DNA of 64,000 bases from Gigantopelta aegis (Eukaryota > Mollusca > Gastropoda > Neomphalida > Peltospiridae), in contig NC_054704.1 of assembly GCF_016097555.1 (NCBI RefSeq), positions 50,529,437-50,593,436 on the forward strand. The letters run 5' to 3'. The notes beneath the pieces were generated by a model. That model was not told the DNA's origin. It did not search any database and saw nothing but the letters and a program-made list of their open reading frames with translations. A program made the position numbers and the translations under genes. Below, piece by piece: positions 1-11,232 of the stretch (position 1 is its first letter; the number at the start of each line of letters is the position of its first letter).

Positions 1-135
1 CTTATCATTACTGTATGATTTTCTTAACCCTAACCCTAAACTTAACTCATTTTCTTTCTAGGGGAGATCCCCCACACTGTGGCTGTATTTCATTCCATAG
101 CGCCATACCCAAAAATTTCTTTCTGACAGAAACAT
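1..135. repeat. Fragment of dispersed repeat family R2
   Basis: This stretch matches 28882-29155 closely: both contain TATCATTACTGTATGATTTT, then a C/G-rich patch, then GCCATACCCAAAAATTTCTT. It is cut by the window edge. No coding sequence is seen. The family is unclassified. Confidence 0.6.
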
Positions 136-745
136 TAAGTATAGTACTATTAGTATAATAATAAAAACTAATACATATATTTTTATACCGGATTAAAACA
201 GCTAAACTAGATCTCGAAATAATATATTAAAATATTTCAACAAGATATTCTAGATACAGGTTTTCCATTACAGTGATACATATTTCACAATACATATATG
301 TTCAACTACATACACAACAAACATAGCCCGTGGCTAGTGTTTTTTAAGTTCGGGCTAGTAAGAAACGCAAAACCCCCCTCCTTATTGCTCAATCGTGTTT
401 GTTTTGGGGGTTTTCTTTTTCTCTCGGCTGAAATTTCGTTTAATAAATTTGATTGTGACATTTGTCATCGAATAATATCAACAACGTAATCAGTATATAA
501 TAATAATCCACTTGAACTAGGTCTGCAAACTACAGTAACATGCTATCTCTACATCGCCACAGTTACAGCATACATTGTTTACTTTTCCCTTTCAAGTTTC
601 TGGCACAGGAAATAAGTTTAATGACATGCGTGTTTTGATTGGTTGGACACGTCACGTGGTAGTTAATCTCGCACGTATGTTTTAGGCTAAGAACTTGGAA
701 ATCACCATTCGCGACGACACGTTAATCTCAATCAAGTAAACCCCA
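136..745. other. AT-rich spacer, nothing recognised
   Basis: Only short chance open frames are present. A GGGCTAGTA motif near 352 resembles motifs at 4830-4900 and 10500-10790 that belong to hAT-like ends, so a decayed copy may be here. Confidence 0.4.
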
Positions 746-753
746 GTCATGCT

Positions 754-1833
754 CAGACCTGTCAACATTTAGTCAAGAGAAAGCAGGAGGTGTGTGTTGA
801 AAAAGCAGGAGATTTTGTCAAAAAACAGGAGATTTTTTAACTGCACACGATTTAACACAACTTTTTAAAAAATACTACAATAAGTTATATGAACACTACA
901 TAATGTCATGTATACTTGTCAACCTTAGTTATTGGCATTAAAAAACCCAAAACAACAACAATAAAATTAAAAATTAAAAAAAAATGTTTTAATATATATA
1001 TATATATATATTAAATTTTGTTTTATTTTTAAATATTATTATAATTTAATACATATTTTTTAAAATAACTCTTTTATCCAAAAATCTTAACACTAACAAA
1101 TTTAAACATTAATTAGTACATTTACGGTATTACACTTATAGGTTGCATCATCGTTATTTGTGTTTCGTAAAAAGTAGACCCAAGACAAATTTATATAGGC
1201 CTAAATCTTATAAATTAATATTCAGTTTTTACTACAATAAGGTACAGTGGTGTGGTACTTATTTAAAATCACCATAACCATGCAATAAACATTGTATTTC
1301 CACTAATCATTTCTACTAATCATACGTAAAACCTCATTACTGACATCGTGTAAAATATACCGGAATTTTACCTATTTCCGTGAGTAACGTTATGTCAAAC
1401 ACAAGATTTATTAATCGTAGGAAAATAATCCCTTGTACTCTTGTTACTAACATTTTACTGCACAAACCTACAAATCTAATTGATACAAGTATTGTTTATA
1501 CAGCTAATTGGTCTTTCTGTCATTTTCCTTTGACATGTGATTTTGACATCGTGTGTATTGATGCATGCATTCGCTGTCTACTCTAGCACTTCCAGCCATA
1601 GAACTTTGCGTTATGTAATCCAGTGGGAAGACATTTTACGAGTCAGAGGTGTTATTAGGACTAAATAGGATAGTTTTATATATGGCAACACTGAAGTCAA
1701 TACACAGCCACGGTAGCTTGAATTTTTTTTATGCTTAGAAAATAACGATTTCCCGGGAGAAACGTTTTTCCCGCAGGAGACTTGATCAAATACCGGGGTT
1801 CTCCCGCGGAATCCGGGAGGGTTGACAGGTCTG
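754..1833. mobile_element. Non-autonomous hAT-like DNA element
   Basis: The element begins CAGACCTGTCAAC and ends with its exact reverse complement GTTGACAGGTCTG. It is flanked on both sides by the same 8 bp, GTCATGCT (746-753 and 1834-1841). Eight-bp target duplications with short CAG-type inverted ends are the hallmark of hAT transposons. The 1,080-bp interior is AT-rich, includes a (TA)n run near 986-1012 and has no transposase reading frame, so it would depend on a transposase encoded elsewhere. Confidence 0.85.
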
Positions 1834-1841
1834 GTCATGCT

Positions 1842-2262
1842 TTGAATTTCAGTGTTTGTTTTATTTACCTATTTTTTTCTAATTTAACACTTTGCTGACA
1901 TGTGGTTATCGGCAATCAGGAAAACAATTTACTTTAATGGTAACCGCACACGCAATGACTCTGCTTGGCCTATTACGTGTAGTGGTCTGGATAATGCGTC
2001 ACAGCTGCCGATACAAGATGATACCTTTTTTGTTCATCAATTAACAACAGATTAGATTAGATGTCGCCGTTATATTCTTTTGATATCGGGATGACACGGG
2101 ATAATGCCCTGTATTTGAGCAATGGGCATCTTAGCTCAGAACAGGGGAGATAATAAAACAGGTGACGCGTCACTCGTCAGGGTCCAACAAACTCAGACAA
2201 TAGCTGTATTTTTTTCATTGCTTTGTCATTCTTTGTTATACCACGATCATAACGGACCAAAA
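1842..2262. other. Spacer, nothing recognised
   Basis: No gene, RNA or repeat boundary could be supported here. Confidence 0.4.
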
Positions 2263-2396
2263 CCTTATCGGCTCTGTACATGACGTTCCTATACAGCATG
2301 GTTCTGCACAGGATGGTCTATAGTATACGCTGCAGTGAACGGTTACCAGTCGTTACCAGTTGACGTTTGTCTACACTTGTACCGAGATATGGGGAA

Positions 2397-2434
<38 letters not shown>

Positions 2435-2960
2435 AAAATCAATAATAATAAAGAAAATATATGTATATTGTCGATAATAGTATTAAAAAATATATATAGT
2501 GATGACGGCTCTGTACAAGACGTTCCTACACAGAGCGGTCTAGTATTTTATATACTAAGATATGGTGGAAAACATTAACAGTAAAGGGAATAAATATATA
2601 TTTTGTATCATTCCTACACAGGACAGTCTAGTATTTTATATACTTAGATATGGTGGAAAACACATTAACAGTAAAGGGAATAAATATATATTTTGCATAT
2701 AAAGAAAATATATGTATATATTGGATAATACTCGAAAAATATATATATATATTTAACGTGTGCGTATTAAAAAAGAAATATATAGTGACGACGGCTCTGT
2801 ACAGGACATTCCTACACAGCACGGTTCTGCATAGGACGTTCTATAGTATACACTGCAGTGAATGGTTACCAGTTGACGTTTGTCTACATGTGTACTGAGA
2901 TATGAGGGTGGAAGTCAGTAATAATAAAGAAAATATATGTATATTGTGGATAATAATCAA
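2263..2960. repeat. Diverged tandem repeat, about 525-bp period
   Basis: A block starting CGGCTCTGTACATGACGTTC at about 2269 recurs at about 2793 with the same order of landmarks: TATAGTATAC, CTGCAGTGAA, GGTTACCAGT, TTGACGTTTGTCTACA, GAGATATG. Between them a shorter sub-block (TCTAGTATTTTATATACT ... ATATGGTGGAAAAC) occurs at about 2538 and again at about 2629. A further copy lies at 4030-4165. Open frames in it are short and not conserved between units. Confidence 0.75.
2397..2430. repeat. Poly(G) run of 34
   Basis: An uninterrupted run of G inside the first unit of the 525-bp repeat; the second unit has only GAGGGTGGAAG at the same place, so the run expanded in one copy. Confidence 0.9.
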
Positions 2961-3009
2961 TAAAATATATATGTGCATATGTATCATCAACGTCCCTAAC
3001 TGCGTTATG

Positions 3010-3210
3010 CTACAAATTCCGTTCACTTTGTTTTCTCGTGCACAGTTCGCGCAATCAACATCCGATTTGTTGTCATCGGCATGTCGTTCATTTATGAGGT
3101 TTTTCTTCAGTTCAGGAACATTTTTATAAACAATAAAGTTGAGAAAAGTTAGTATCTAAATACAAAACTTTACAAAACCCTAAAACCATTAATTTTACTA
3201 AGTCGTTTTT
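3010..3210. repeat. Partial copy of the 6407-7218 TTAA element
   Basis: The stretch TTTTCTCGTGCACAGTTCGC through ACTAAGTCG aligns with 6729-6900 of the MITE at 6407-7218. The inverted ends are missing, so this is a decayed internal fragment. Confidence 0.65.
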
Positions 3211-4029
3211 GTTTATTCCTTAAAATTACCAATATGGGATCCACATGACTCGTAGAAATTGACTTAAAATGGAGAAAGACGAATTAACATGACCTCACAC
3301 GTGCCAGATCAACAAGGCCAAAGAATTTAATTTTTATGATTTTTAGGACCCCTGTTGTTAGAATTTGTTTTCAATTATTATATTCGATCAGCAAAAGGTA
3401 TGCTACATTTTTGTGCCTCTATTGTAGTGAATAGTATTCTTAATACATTCATAACAGTTGTAAATAATTTTGAGTATATAAATTTTGTTAATTTAGAATC
3501 AATTAATAATTTTTATTTTATTTTACAAACTATGCGCAGGTATGGACGTAATGCCTATCAGTATTGACATCAAGTGTGAGCGATGTGTGTTGGTAAAACG
3601 CGGACCGGACCAGAACGCTTGACAAATTGAATTTTTTTTTTTTTTAAATTTGAATAAATTAAGTGTTCGGCAACTGTGCATAATTAAGAAACATGTATTT
3701 TTTCATGTAGTTGTCTTAAAAATGGAAAATGATGAACTGCACATGCGCATTACAATACTTTTTGCAAATGCATGCGCCTGAATGCAGTTAGAAACGTCAC
3801 ACTTTTTCCTGTTTTCTCTAGGGTGTTTCACTTTGTTTACTAGAATTGATTTGTTTTACATCCAAATTGTTGATTTTTTACGTTAAATGATTAAAATCTA
3901 TTTTGTTTCACGTATCGTAGCTGAAAAATGTAGAATAATATTTCCGTAAATCTCGTATTCGTGTTTTTGTTGTTAGGTAAACGCAGTTTGGGACGTCGAT
4001 GGTATAACGTGTGCATGTGTAGTATTAAA
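3211..4029. other. AT-rich spacer, nothing recognised
   Basis: Open frames are short and AT-biased. No splice-bounded exon or repeat border could be supported. Confidence 0.4.
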
Positions 4030-4165
4030 AAAAATATATATATAGTGATGACGGCTCTATACAGGACGTTCCTACACAGGGCGGTCTAGTATTTTATATA
4101 CTTAGATATCGTGGAAAAGACATTAACAGTAAAAGTAATAAATATATATTTTGTATAATACTCAA
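4030..4165. repeat. Single copy of the 2263-2960 repeat unit
   Basis: Shares GTGATGACGGCTCT, TCCTACACAG, CGGTCTAGTATTTTATATAC and AATAAATATATATTTTGTAT with the units at 2500-2700, about 1.4 kb away. Confidence 0.7.
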
Positions 4166-6128
4166 TGCGTTCGTGTTGACACTGTATAAAAACGTGTGCA
4201 TGGGTACACTTTGCCGCATAAAAACTCAACTTTGCCACCCAATTTTTTTATTATGTACTTTTCCCAATTAGATAGACATTAAGAAAAATGCAACAAAACA
4301 CATTCTGATATTTAAAATATTACTTTACTGTTAAAACAAACTCAGTCACTCAGTTGGTCGCTTATAACCTGAAGCCAGTCAGAGACAAACCAGATTTCTG
4401 GGACCCTGTCGATCGTCGCGCCATCTGGAAGAGTTATCTCCACCTGTTTCAGCTAAGCCGCTCATTGGCATCACCGTTCCTGGCGACATAAATAGTAGGA
4501 CCCTAAATGTATGACCCACTACCGAATACACTGAACCATCTATTACCGTGTGTCACACTGCCGTACCCTCATTTAAATTCAATTCTTTTGATAGTGGGTT
4601 TAGATATCAACCATGAGTTTGCTCAATTATTTTTCCACGGGGGGAGGGCAAAAGCGAAAACGGAACAATGACAGTGGATCACACTTGACAAAAAACCAAA
4701 CGTACAACATGACAAAAAACTGAAAGTTACAACATGATTTAAGTGTTTGTTTTATTTTACTGTTATACTTGTAAATGTGTAATGTTACAAAAATTATATA
4801 AAAATCCAGTTATAATTGATCAGGAATTTGGGCTAGTGCTTTACCTTGGTGGGCTAGTGGTTTTCACAAACCCACTAGCCCTGTGGCTAGTGACTTTTCA
4901 AAATATTTGTCATACTCTGATTTAAATAGTCGAATCCACTTATTTGCATATAGGTTTACAGCATAAATTGGTTATTTGCATATTATTATGTTGCACAGAA
5001 CCTTTTAGTATTAAACCAATCCAAATTATATCGCATAATTGTATAACTTTATAAACATATATATATCAGTTATTTGCATATGAAAACAAAAAACGTCTTT
5101 AAATTTTATCATAAAATGTTCCACAAGTCTGTAATTATTTTAAACGAACACTTAGTAGATCTTATTTTTACCTTATTTTGTAATTATTAATAGCTATAAC
5201 AATCTGACATATCAAAGTTACTTTTGTTTAAAAAAAAAAATCTTCATTTGTGTTAGTTTACTTTTATTAAAAACTCTCTTCATTGGTGTTAGTTTACACT
5301 TGTGAAAAATGTCTTCACCGGTGCTGGTATTACATGATTAATGCATAACAAACAACATGTACACGAATGTAAACACGTATCCTTGACAACAAAGTAAGTC
5401 ATCACACCACGTGACAACTCCAAATAAAAATATTGGAAGTGTAATTTAACATGATGTAATGTTCACCTCTATATTTTATTACAACATTCCTGATGTAATA
5501 CTGTATGCATGCACTAGACTACACATAAACTATGATACCAAGTTTTTAAAATTACCTAAGTAGTAATTATAATGTATGCAGTTTTATAGACAAAAGTATG
5601 TTTGGTCTAGATTTAATGTCATATAACAGCTTTTCCCACTAAGACACCAAATTTTTTATAATATGCTCGGAATCATTAACATTGTAACAATGTTGTTTAT
5701 GATAAAAAGAATGGTCATTAAATTAATAATTATCACAATGAATTCTACAAGACAGAATGGTTAGGTCTAGTCCAAAATTGATCAAATGGCTGAGGCACAT
5801 CCCAATTATTATTTTATGCTTAGTGAGTGTTGCAATTTTTTCTCCATGTATACATAATTTAAAGAAAATTTAGTTGTGTGGGTCATGGGTTCAATAAATT
5901 CTGAATCAGCCTTTATTACAAAAACAAACTTAACAATACATATGTTCTTAAATAAAACACAACCATGTTTACAAATTACATTTGACTACATGTACACTGT
6001 GTGTTAGCGAAATACATGTAAAATTATAATTTACTTAACACACACCCACTTGTCTTACTTGTGTGTCATGAAGATAACCTGGGGAATGCTTGGTAGCAGT
6101 TTACATGTGTGTAAGCAACTATATTTAC
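4166..6128. other. 3'-ward flank of the SAM-domain gene; no exon identified
   Basis: If the SAM-domain gene continues past its exon at 6129-6240, later exons should lie here or beyond the window edge. I found none I could support. Around 4826-4905 the motif GGGCTAGTG and its complement recur several times, as in hAT-like repeats elsewhere in the window. Confidence 0.4.
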
Positions 6129-6240
6129 CTCATCACTTCCTTCTTCATCGCGAGCCTTGTCGACAGCTCTCATGAGCATCTTCCGACACTGTGCATCATC
6201 AATGTTGTAAAACTCCTGCAGGTCATCATCAGACAGCAAC
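6129..6240 (-). CDS. SAM-domain protein, second identified exon
   Basis: This 112-bp exon is bounded on the minus strand by an acceptor (TTGTTAG|GTTGC) and a donor (GATGAG|GTAAAT). Joined to the exon ending at 16619 it keeps frame and supplies residues 362-398, the second half of a SAM domain (LLSDDDLQEFYNIDD, then a basic C-terminal helix RKMLMRAVDKARDEE). If the donor is not used, translation runs on to a stop at 6066 and would add 24 residues; the good donor makes splicing more likely. Later exons were not found. Confidence 0.7.
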
Positions 6241-6402
6241 CTAACAAAACAACACAACAAATCATTAAAATCATTGTACATGTATAATGCATTTGTGAAT
6301 CAATATGTTTTGCCTTTTGTTTAATGAGCACTAAAGCACATTGATTTATTAACCATCAGCTATTTGTGAACATGTGTACGAAGCAATAATTATAATAAAT
6401 AA
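6241..6402. other. Start of the long SAM-gene intron
   Basis: Intronic sequence next to the acceptor at 6241; nothing else is recognised. Confidence 0.4.
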
Positions 6403-6406
6403 TTAA

Positions 6407-7218
6407 AGGGACACACCCTAGTTACGTTTATTTGTTAACCATTACGGCATTGTTTTTCGCTATTAAACCCCATTTTTCACAAATAAAATTGCACTTTACT
6501 TACATTTTATTATTTAGAATACACATTTCCATTCATCTGAAGTGCTTTTTGGTAATCCTGATGTTTGTAAAACCACGAAATGTTTTTTTTGTGCATTTTT
6601 TCACAAGACGTGTTGTCGAGAAAAAAACGTTAAGCAAGCGAGGTCCAATCTATTTTTAGAGGGGATAGTTCCATTTCAATGTCACAGACGTTGGTATATC
6701 ACGTGACCGTTATCATTTTGGTTCGGTTTGTTTTCTCGTGCACGGTTCGCGCAATCAACATCCGATTTGTTGTTGTTCATTTGTGAGATTTTTCTTCACA
6801 GTTCGTGAACATTTTCAGTAAAAATAAAGTTCAGACAAGTAAGTGTCTCAATACAAAACGTTACAAACCCTTGAAACCAATAATTTTGCTAAGTCTTACG
6901 ATATCTGGAGAAGGGATATAACCAGGACAGAACAGTTGGAACATGTCCAGGAGAGGTGAAACGAACGCACCCCAAGTCTGTGAAATTTGTCATGACGTAG
7001 GCATTGTTGTGCTTCGAGCGACATCTACCGGTGACAATAGAATACTAACTTTCAAAATTATTTCAAGCAATTGGGACATGGGGATTCCCATGGTATTTAT
7101 CGATATAAAACCTGCTTTTTCACTCCATTTGATAAAAACGTGATCTAAGTGTGTTACAGGTTTGTAGATTAACCAAATTATAATTTATTTTCGCTGGATG
7201 GAACTAGGGTGTGCGGCT
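6407..7218. mobile_element. TTAA-target MITE, copy 1 (piggyBac-like)
   Basis: Inverted ends AGGGACACACCCTAGTTAC (left) and, read inward from the right, AGCCGCACACCCTAGTTCC bound an 812-bp non-coding body. TTAA lies on each side (6403-6406 and 7219-7222). TTAA duplication is the signature of piggyBac-type transposition. No transposase is encoded. It sits in the long intron of the SAM-domain gene. Confidence 0.75.
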
Positions 7219-7222
7219 TTAA

Positions 7223-7623
7223 AGGGACTATCCTGAGTTTGCTGCACTCTAAGATGTCTTAGACTAACAAAATATTATAACGACTAGTATTACATATTGA
7301 ATATATATTTTCTTGTTTCGAATATAAGTGTCTGTATATATTAAATTTCTTTCTGATCGTCCTGATATAAATTTGTAATGATAGACCAAATTCGATTTCA
7401 TATCTCAATAATTCTGTATCTATGAAAAAATATATAGAGTAGGAAATAAAATGAAAGTTTGATCTAGTGCAAACAGTTGCACGTTCAGAAACATGTTTAA
7501 TATAAAACCACTAATATTTAAAAAAATTTAAATACATTTAACATGCAATTACATTCCGTTAAAAAAAACAAATGTGTTGGTTGACATCATCTTAATGATC
7601 ACCGAAAACTCAGGACGGTCCCT
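7223..7623. mobile_element. TTAA-target MITE, copy 2
   Basis: Begins AGGGACTATCCTGAGTTT and ends with the complement AAACTCAGGACGGTCCCT. The left flank is TTAA (7219-7222), shared with the neighbouring element; the right flank is TGAA, a one-base decay of TTAA. The interior contains GTGTCTGTATAT and a CTGATCGTC motif found in the family members at 40352, 46409 and 59704. Confidence 0.75.
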
Positions 7624-8828
7624 TGAACAATGATGGTATATATGTAAAATAATGGTGAGCATGCACTCAAGAGTGTTCATTAGTAAGTAGCAGCTGGAGA
7701 TTGTCAGTGGCTATACTGCTACCACCTACTTTTCAAGCTTACAATGGCACTTTCACTGTGCTCAGAAGATATAGCCAACCTACTTTTCTCAAACAGCCTC
7801 CTGTTTTCTAAGATACAAGAGCGTTCTAACTATGTGACTTGTTACATATACTGACTTGTACTAGAAAGCATATATGATAAATCGTACAATGAGAACACCT
7901 AAATCATGATATATCTAGATTGATGGTGCATCATGCAGGCAAGCCCTTTACAACTGGGCTACATGTACATCACCCCGACTACATCCAGGTTTGAAATACA
8001 TAAAAGTAAATATTTAATATATAATCAGTTAATCAGATCCTTTTTTTATCGAGATCAAAATTACCAAGGACCATAAAACCCTGAAAACTTTCTTGAAAAA
8101 TAAGGGGTTAAGAATTCTTCATAAAATAAGGGCAGTTCTAACAGTTTTCAAATACCATTAAAATATGGACTCCAGAAAAATATTAGTAACAGAAAGCATA
8201 TCCTGATCATCAAGTAAGATCAGTCTAAAAATTCAATATAGCGGATTACTGCAAGGATCAGTGCCATGTCCAGTGCTCTTTGCCATTTTCATTAATGATA
8301 ATCCTTTATATATGTTGTATACATAAATCATTAGCTGATTTATGAAATCCGCTGATGGTCTCACACCCACTCATTCTGCGACTGATCTATTTGTACTGCA
8401 GAAACTCATTAGTGAAAACTTGTTAGCAGATAGCTGGATGGTGTGGCAAATGCAGAATGATTCTTAATGAAAATAAAACCATTGAAGCATTAATAATTCT
8501 TACTCAAAACTCATAAACCAAATAATAGTACATACACATATTAATTAAATTGTCAAAACGAATGATTCATTTATTAACAAACATTTATGAAAGCTTACAT
8601 GTGCAAATAGTGTCCAAGATAGAATTATGATGACTTAAATGGAGATGTACATGTACTTCATTCAAATATATAATATTAACATTCATGCAGGGGCAAATTA
8701 AGCAACAAGTGGAAATTTAATCACACAAACCAAATGGTAAGAAACCATGAATTTTTTTTTTGACAAGTCAGATCAGATGTCAAGATCATGAAGACATTTG
8801 ATAGAATTCAGCCCTCAACAATGCCTAG
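7624..8828. other. Intron sequence, nothing recognised
   Basis: AT-rich sequence inside the SAM-gene intron. A short stretch near 8215-8300 reads like a faint reverse-transcriptase remnant (GLLQGSVPCPVLFAIFIND in one frame) but is too short to classify. Confidence 0.35.
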
Positions 8829-8855
8829 GGTCGAGATTTATAGCTCAGTCTGTAG

Positions 8856-9178
8856 GAGTTTGTTTGTTTTGTTTAACGACATCACTGGAGCACATTGATT
8901 AATCATCGACTCTTGGATGTTAAACATTTGGTAATTCTAACTCGTAGTCATCAGAGGATACCCGCTACATTTTTCCATATCCAGCAAGGGATCTTATATA
9001 CATGTGTATGCACCATCCCACAGACAGGAAAGCACATACCATGGCCTTTATCCAGTTGCGGTGCACTGGTTGGAACACGTAAAATTCCAATCAGCTGAAT
9101 GGATCCACGAAGGTGGTTCGATCCTGCGATGCAAGCACCTTAAGCGAGCACTCAACCGACTGAGCTAAATCCCGTCCC
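8856..9178 (-). mobile_element. SINE A copy with 12-bp target duplication
   Basis: A minus-strand member of the commonest SINE of this window: tail GTTTAACGACATCACTGGAG, core with GGGATCTTATATACATG and CACAGACAGGAAAGCACATA, and a tRNA-like head ending CTAAATCCCGTCCCC. Flanks are CTCAGTCTGTAG (8844-8855) and CTCAATCTGTAG (9179-9190), one mismatch. Confidence 0.85.
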
Positions 9179-9258
9179 CTCAATCTGTAGAGTGCTCTAC
9201 TGAGGTGTTTGCATCATAGGATCGAAACACCTCAGTGCATGGACCCATTCTCTGATTG

Positions 9259-9645
9259 AAAGAAAGAAATGTTTTATTTAACGACGCACTCAACACATTT
9301 TATTTACGGTTATATGGCGTCAGACATATGGTTAAGGACCACACAGATTTTGAGAGTAAACCTGCTGTCGCCACTACATGGGCTACTCTTTCCGATTAGC
9401 AGCAAGGGATCTTTTATTTGCACTTCCCACAGGCAGGATAGCACAAACCATGGCCTTTGTTGAACCAGTTATGGATCACTGGTCAGTGCAAGTGGTTTAC
9501 ACCTACCCATTGTGCCTTGTGGAGCACTCACTCAGGGTTTGGAGTCGGTATCTGGATTAAAAATCCCATGCCTTGACTGGGATCCGAGCCCAGTACCTAC
9601 CAGCCTGTAGACCGATGGCCTAACCACGATGCCACCGAGGCCGGT
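9259..9645 (-). mobile_element. SINE B copy with perfect 15-bp target duplication
   Basis: Minus-strand SINE B: tail with AAAGAAAGAAATGTTTTATT, core AGCAAGGGATCTTTTATTTG, head with ACCGATGGCCTAACCACGAT and GCCACCGAGGCCGG. Both flanks carry the 15 bp CCCATTCTCTGATTG (9244-9258 and 9646-9660), so this insertion is well preserved. Confidence 0.9.
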
Positions 9646-9710
9646 CCCATTCTCTGATTGGGTTACCCCCATCCCAACCAGTGCACCTCAACTGGTATCA
9701 AATTTAATGC

Positions 9711-10450
9711 TGGTTGTTGTTTTTTAATTATTATTATATTTCTAAACATAAATGTAACCATAATTTGTATATATACATGTATGTGATACGTTCTACCTTT
9801 GCTAAATGGGGTTAGTCCAAATCTTCCTACAAATATTATAATCAGGATGTAATATCACATAACAATTATGCATAATTCAAGTAAAACTGCAACTTTTTAA
9901 AATTATTATTTTAATACATATAATTATGGAGTTGTGGCCTTATTGAAGTGAACAATTCAGTTACAAAATGTTAATTTTTAAGCTAAATGTAATTTTAAAA
10001 TATGTAATAAGACTTTTTTTTAAATATACAGGACATCCAGTTGTTTTTATTTTATTTTATTCTTCCACCTGTTGTAACAGCTCAATTAACTCTTCTGCCT
10101 ACCAAATGTCATCAGCTATCAAGTTCTGCTAACTACAATGTGTGATTTAAAAGATAGAATACAGCTCTAGGTGTTTCCAGTGTCATTTCAGCTTTCTTTG
10201 TGCTCAATGTGTTGGCAAGCTTTAGAAAACTGAAGCATGCCAAGCTTGCAGACATAAGCAGTGTTCAACAGAATTTGGCAATTCTTGCTATGTGCTACTG
10301 TCGATCTCAATATCCAGTTACCCCAGAACCTTCAAGTGTCCTTTATCTTCCAACAGGAGGTTGCACTACATCAAATCAGTACACATGATGTGTATGTTGC
10401 TGGGTGGTTAATGTAAACTCATTTGTGTGTTAGTAGTTAGTAGTGAGTAG
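9711..10450. other. Intron sequence, nothing recognised
   Basis: No feature could be supported; open frames are short. Confidence 0.35.
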
Positions 10451-10804
10451 CAGAGCTTCTAGATTATAGTAGCCCCACTCCCATAGCTAGTGATATTCAG
10501 TGTTGGGCTAGTAAATAACTACTATTGCCATGCCCAAAGGCTAGTGAAAAAAAAGAGAGTCAAATGTTGCAATTAAACTTATTTCGTAAATTTTAATATC
10601 CTGCCCTCACCCCAACCCCAAATTTTTGTGTTTGTAATCTCTGTCTCCCTCTTTAGGTGACATATCTGATTATTATATAATTATTTAGTAAAACTGTATT
10701 TACTTAAAGTAAAGTAGGGTAGTGAATTTGAAATTGTGGCTAGTACATTTTTAAAATCACTGATCCCATGGCTAGTGGATCTTATAACAATTTTAAAAGC
10801 CCTG
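10451..10804. mobile_element. hAT-like MITE with GGCTAGTG sub-repeats
   Basis: Left end CAGAGCTTCTAGATTATA and right end (read inward) CAGGGCTTTTAAAATTGT are imperfect inverted repeats, each followed by a subterminal CTAGTG/CACTAG motif. GAGTAG flanks both sides (10445-10450, 10805-10810), consistent with a partly decayed 8-bp duplication. No coding sequence. Confidence 0.55.
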
Positions 10805-10992
10805 GAGTAGGTATAATAATATGTTCACGAATAAAACATACAGCAAACATTCTGATAGCTAGGACTGCAGATTCAATTATGTAGCAACTTATTTCCAAAA
10901 ATTTTTCTGTGAAAAATGCTCATAGATACAAAACATTAAATCACACTTTAGTATTATGTTAAGATAGTTGCTTATATTTCTGTGTTGTATGA

Positions 10993-11232
10993 AGGGGCAG
11001 GATGTAGCCAAGTGGTAGAGCTCGCCTAATATGTCATCAGTCTAGGACCAATCCCCATTAGTTTAAAGAATATTTATTAGCAAATCAAATTTGGGATTGG
11101 CCAACATCCCAAGTGCCTATGCCTATCAATCCCCATTGGTGGGCCCATTGGGCTATTTCTTGTTTCAGTCAGTGCACCAAAAGATGGTATGTACTATCCT
11201 GTCTGTGGGATGGTGCCTACAAAAGATCTAAC
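10993..11232 (+). mobile_element. SINE A fragment with internal insertion
   Basis: Head GGGGCAGGATGTAGCCAAGT, then about 70 bp of foreign or rearranged sequence, then the core CCCATTGGTGGGCCCATTGG and TATCCTGTCTGTGGGATGGT. The tail is missing. Confidence 0.75.

Larger units (their letters stand above)
8829..9710 (+). mobile_element. SINE C, host of two nested SINEs
   Basis: Removing the two inserted SINEs rejoins a tRNA-like head starting GGTCGAGATTTATAGCTCAG, with an A-box-like TAGCTCAGTC and a B-box-like GGATCGAAAC, followed by a body ending near CAACTGGTATCAAA. The pieces are 8829-8855, 9191-9258 and 9661 to about 9710. It is the oldest layer of this nest. Confidence 0.65.

Noticed and set aside
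26..45. Telomere-like CCCTAACCCTAAAC
   Set aside because: Only about two units, inside a dispersed repeat; the copy at 28882 has just AACCCGTAACCC here.
8829..9645. tRNA genes suggested by A/B-box-like motifs
   Set aside because: All such motifs belong to SINE heads; none gives a full cloverleaf with acceptor pairing.
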